Assembly (NCBI RefSeq): GCF_018812025.1
Contig: NC_063054.1
Coordinates: forward strand, 35,023,396-35,087,395
DNA: 64,000 nucleotides
Reading direction: 5' to 3'
Origin: Megalobrama amblycephala
Lineage: Eukaryota; Chordata; Actinopteri; Cypriniformes; Xenocyprididae
Positions 62,726 to 64,000 of the stretch are shown here, in pieces. Under the pieces are notes generated by a model. The model had not been told where the DNA came from, did no database searches, and saw nothing but the letters and a program-made list of their open reading frames with translations. A program made the translations under genes and the position numbers. The stretch's first letter is position 1. Each line of letters starts with the position of its first letter.

Positions 62726-64000
62726 TTTTTTTTTTTTTTTTTTTTTTTTTTTTATTATTATGCAAACAGATAATTACAATATTTACAGTTGAGACATTAA
62801 ATGCAAAATACAAATACATGTACAACAAAACAATACATAACAGACAGATTTATGTGTGTGTGTGTGTGTGTGTGTATATAAGTAATTGTAGCTGGGTGAG
62901 GGAATGGAAATATATATATGAAAGAGCATGTGGGGAAGTACAACAGACATAACATTATAATGAGAAAAGAAAAAGAAAAAAAAAAAGAAAAAAAGGAAAA
63001 TATCAGTGAAATACTACTACTACTACTACTACTAATAATAATAATAATAATAATAAATAATTATAATAATTTTAATGACAATAATGATGATAATAATAAT
63101 ATTACAAGAAAACTAGAGAATGGAAGATGAGGCGGGTGACAAAAACATTAGTATTAATAGCAATGATAATAAAAATAAATTCAATTTGTAATAGCAATAG
63201 CAGTAATGACAAACATATTAACCAATATACTAATTTCATCGGGAGTGAGGGGGAGGTTAAAGGATCAGGAAGAGGACCAAATAAAAATAATAGTAGTTGG
63301 AGTAGCAATGATAATAGTAATTCTAATAATAATAGTAATAATGATAATAATAATAACAACAACAATAATGATAATAATGGTAATATTGATACAGTCATTA
63401 GTAATAATGATAATAGTAGTGGTTATCATAGCAATGATAATAATAAATAATAATAATAATAAGAGAGCTATTAATGATAAAGTATTGTAAAGCTGCCTCC
63501 GAACCCCCTCATTTCTATGGCATAGGATAGACCCCTGCCAGCATGTTTCAATGGGGTATCAAGGTGAGGCGGTACGGAGGCCCGGGTCCCAGGGTCCCAA
63601 TATACACCCCCTTCGCCGGCCGTCCCGCACATGCCACGTTTACCCTGTCTTTTTTTTTTATTTATTTTTTTATATATCAAATAAATATGGCTTTTTTTTT
63701 TTGCTATACTTGTGATAGGCATATATTCATGTCTACTAGTGTGTAATGCATTAAAAAAGCATGGCGTGCAGCATGGAACCAGCCCAGTGCAATGCCCATG
63801 CCGCCACGCACACGCCACACTTACCCTATGTGTGTTTTTTTTTTTTTTTTTTTTTTTTTGTGTAACATGTTTTAAGCTCCAAATGAATGTGTGTGTGCAT
63901 TAAAATAGCGAGACATGTGCCAAACCAGCCAGAGACAATAAATCCCAGGTGAAGGTACAAGCCGGGGAGTGAAAGCCCAAGTTCCCCGGACCCACACCAC
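62726..64000. other. Poly(T) and trinucleotide-rich repeat DNA
   Basis: T-run at about 62726-62752, GT microsatellite (62856-62875), ACT/AAT repeats (63015-63060) and a long ATA/ATG-like degenerate tract to about 63470. From 63485 a more complex sequence (CCTCCGAACCCCCTCATTTC, GGTATCAAGGTGAGGCGGTA) includes two T-runs each preceded by CACRYGCCACRYTTACCCTR-like text (63612-63660 and 63800-63860). A minus-strand retroposon tail inserted into the duplicated flank is likely, but the family is not recognised. Confidence 0.45.

Noticed and set aside
63102..63490. Leu/Asn-rich frames at right edge
   Set aside because: Translation of ATA/ATG-type trinucleotide repeats.
1..64000. tRNA genes
   Set aside because: I found no convincing cloverleaf with A and B boxes apart from the SINE-like sequence near 42780-42850.

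Overview
The window is vertebrate nuclear DNA, most likely from a cyprinid (carp/minnow/zebrafish-like) fish. It holds a tandem array of intronless trace amine-associated receptor (TAAR) genes wrapped around a syntaxin-7-like gene. STX7 also sits beside the TAAR cluster in other vertebrates. Spliced GT-AG genes, many transposons of fish-typical families (hAT, Tc1, DIRS, Ty3/gypsy chromovirus, esterase-type LINE, 5S-derived SINE, MITEs) and long TA microsatellites all fit a teleost. I see no prokaryotic or viral genome features.

Layout. (1) 1-18.3 kb: TAAR13-like receptors. One copy at the left edge is split by a 1.7 kb hAT element, one survives only as a 3' fragment (about 10.03-10.19 kb), and two are intact (11527-12552, 17281-18306). 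Between them lie a DIRS element nested in a 5S-derived SINE (4.4-10.0 kb) and a minisatellite split by a DNA transposon that itself carries a solo LTR (14.3-16.7 kb). (2) 19.9-21.0 kb: one divergent TAAR that lacks Asp3.32 but has Asp5.42. (3) 21.8-28.3 kb: a nine-coding-exon syntaxin-7-like gene, fully reconstructable (258 aa). (4) 31.7-62.0 kb: seven closely related TAARs (31691, 35800, 37937, 45376, 49853, 53514, 61042), all on the + strand. Most follow a recognisable promoter block with a TATA box. Between them are a Tc1 element, a DIRS fragment, a small LTR element with a repeat-coding ORF, a LINE 5' half, MITEs, a THAP-domain relic and a nearly full-length, broken gypsy chromovirus. (5) 62.7-64.0 kb: poly(T), trinucleotide repeats and unrecognised repeat-like DNA.

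How the genes work together. The receptors are expected to be alternative amine odorant receptors of the olfactory epithelium, each coupling to a Gs/olf-type G protein. They differ mainly in binding-pocket positions: Asp3.32 plus Asp5.42 in the TAAR13-like genes, Asp5.42 only in most of the others, and both again in the gene at 53514. The syntaxin is a bystander housekeeping SNARE of the endolysosomal pathway.

Most notable observations: an apparent re-gain of Asp3.32 in one late-array receptor; a stop codon of a short upstream ORF overlapping the receptor start codon in at least five genes; a Tc1 element inserted exactly inside the shared promoter block of one receptor; and a DIRS element whose internal complementary region lets the empty SINE target site be read directly. 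I found no wholly new molecular system. All family calls come from reading motifs by eye, without database searches.
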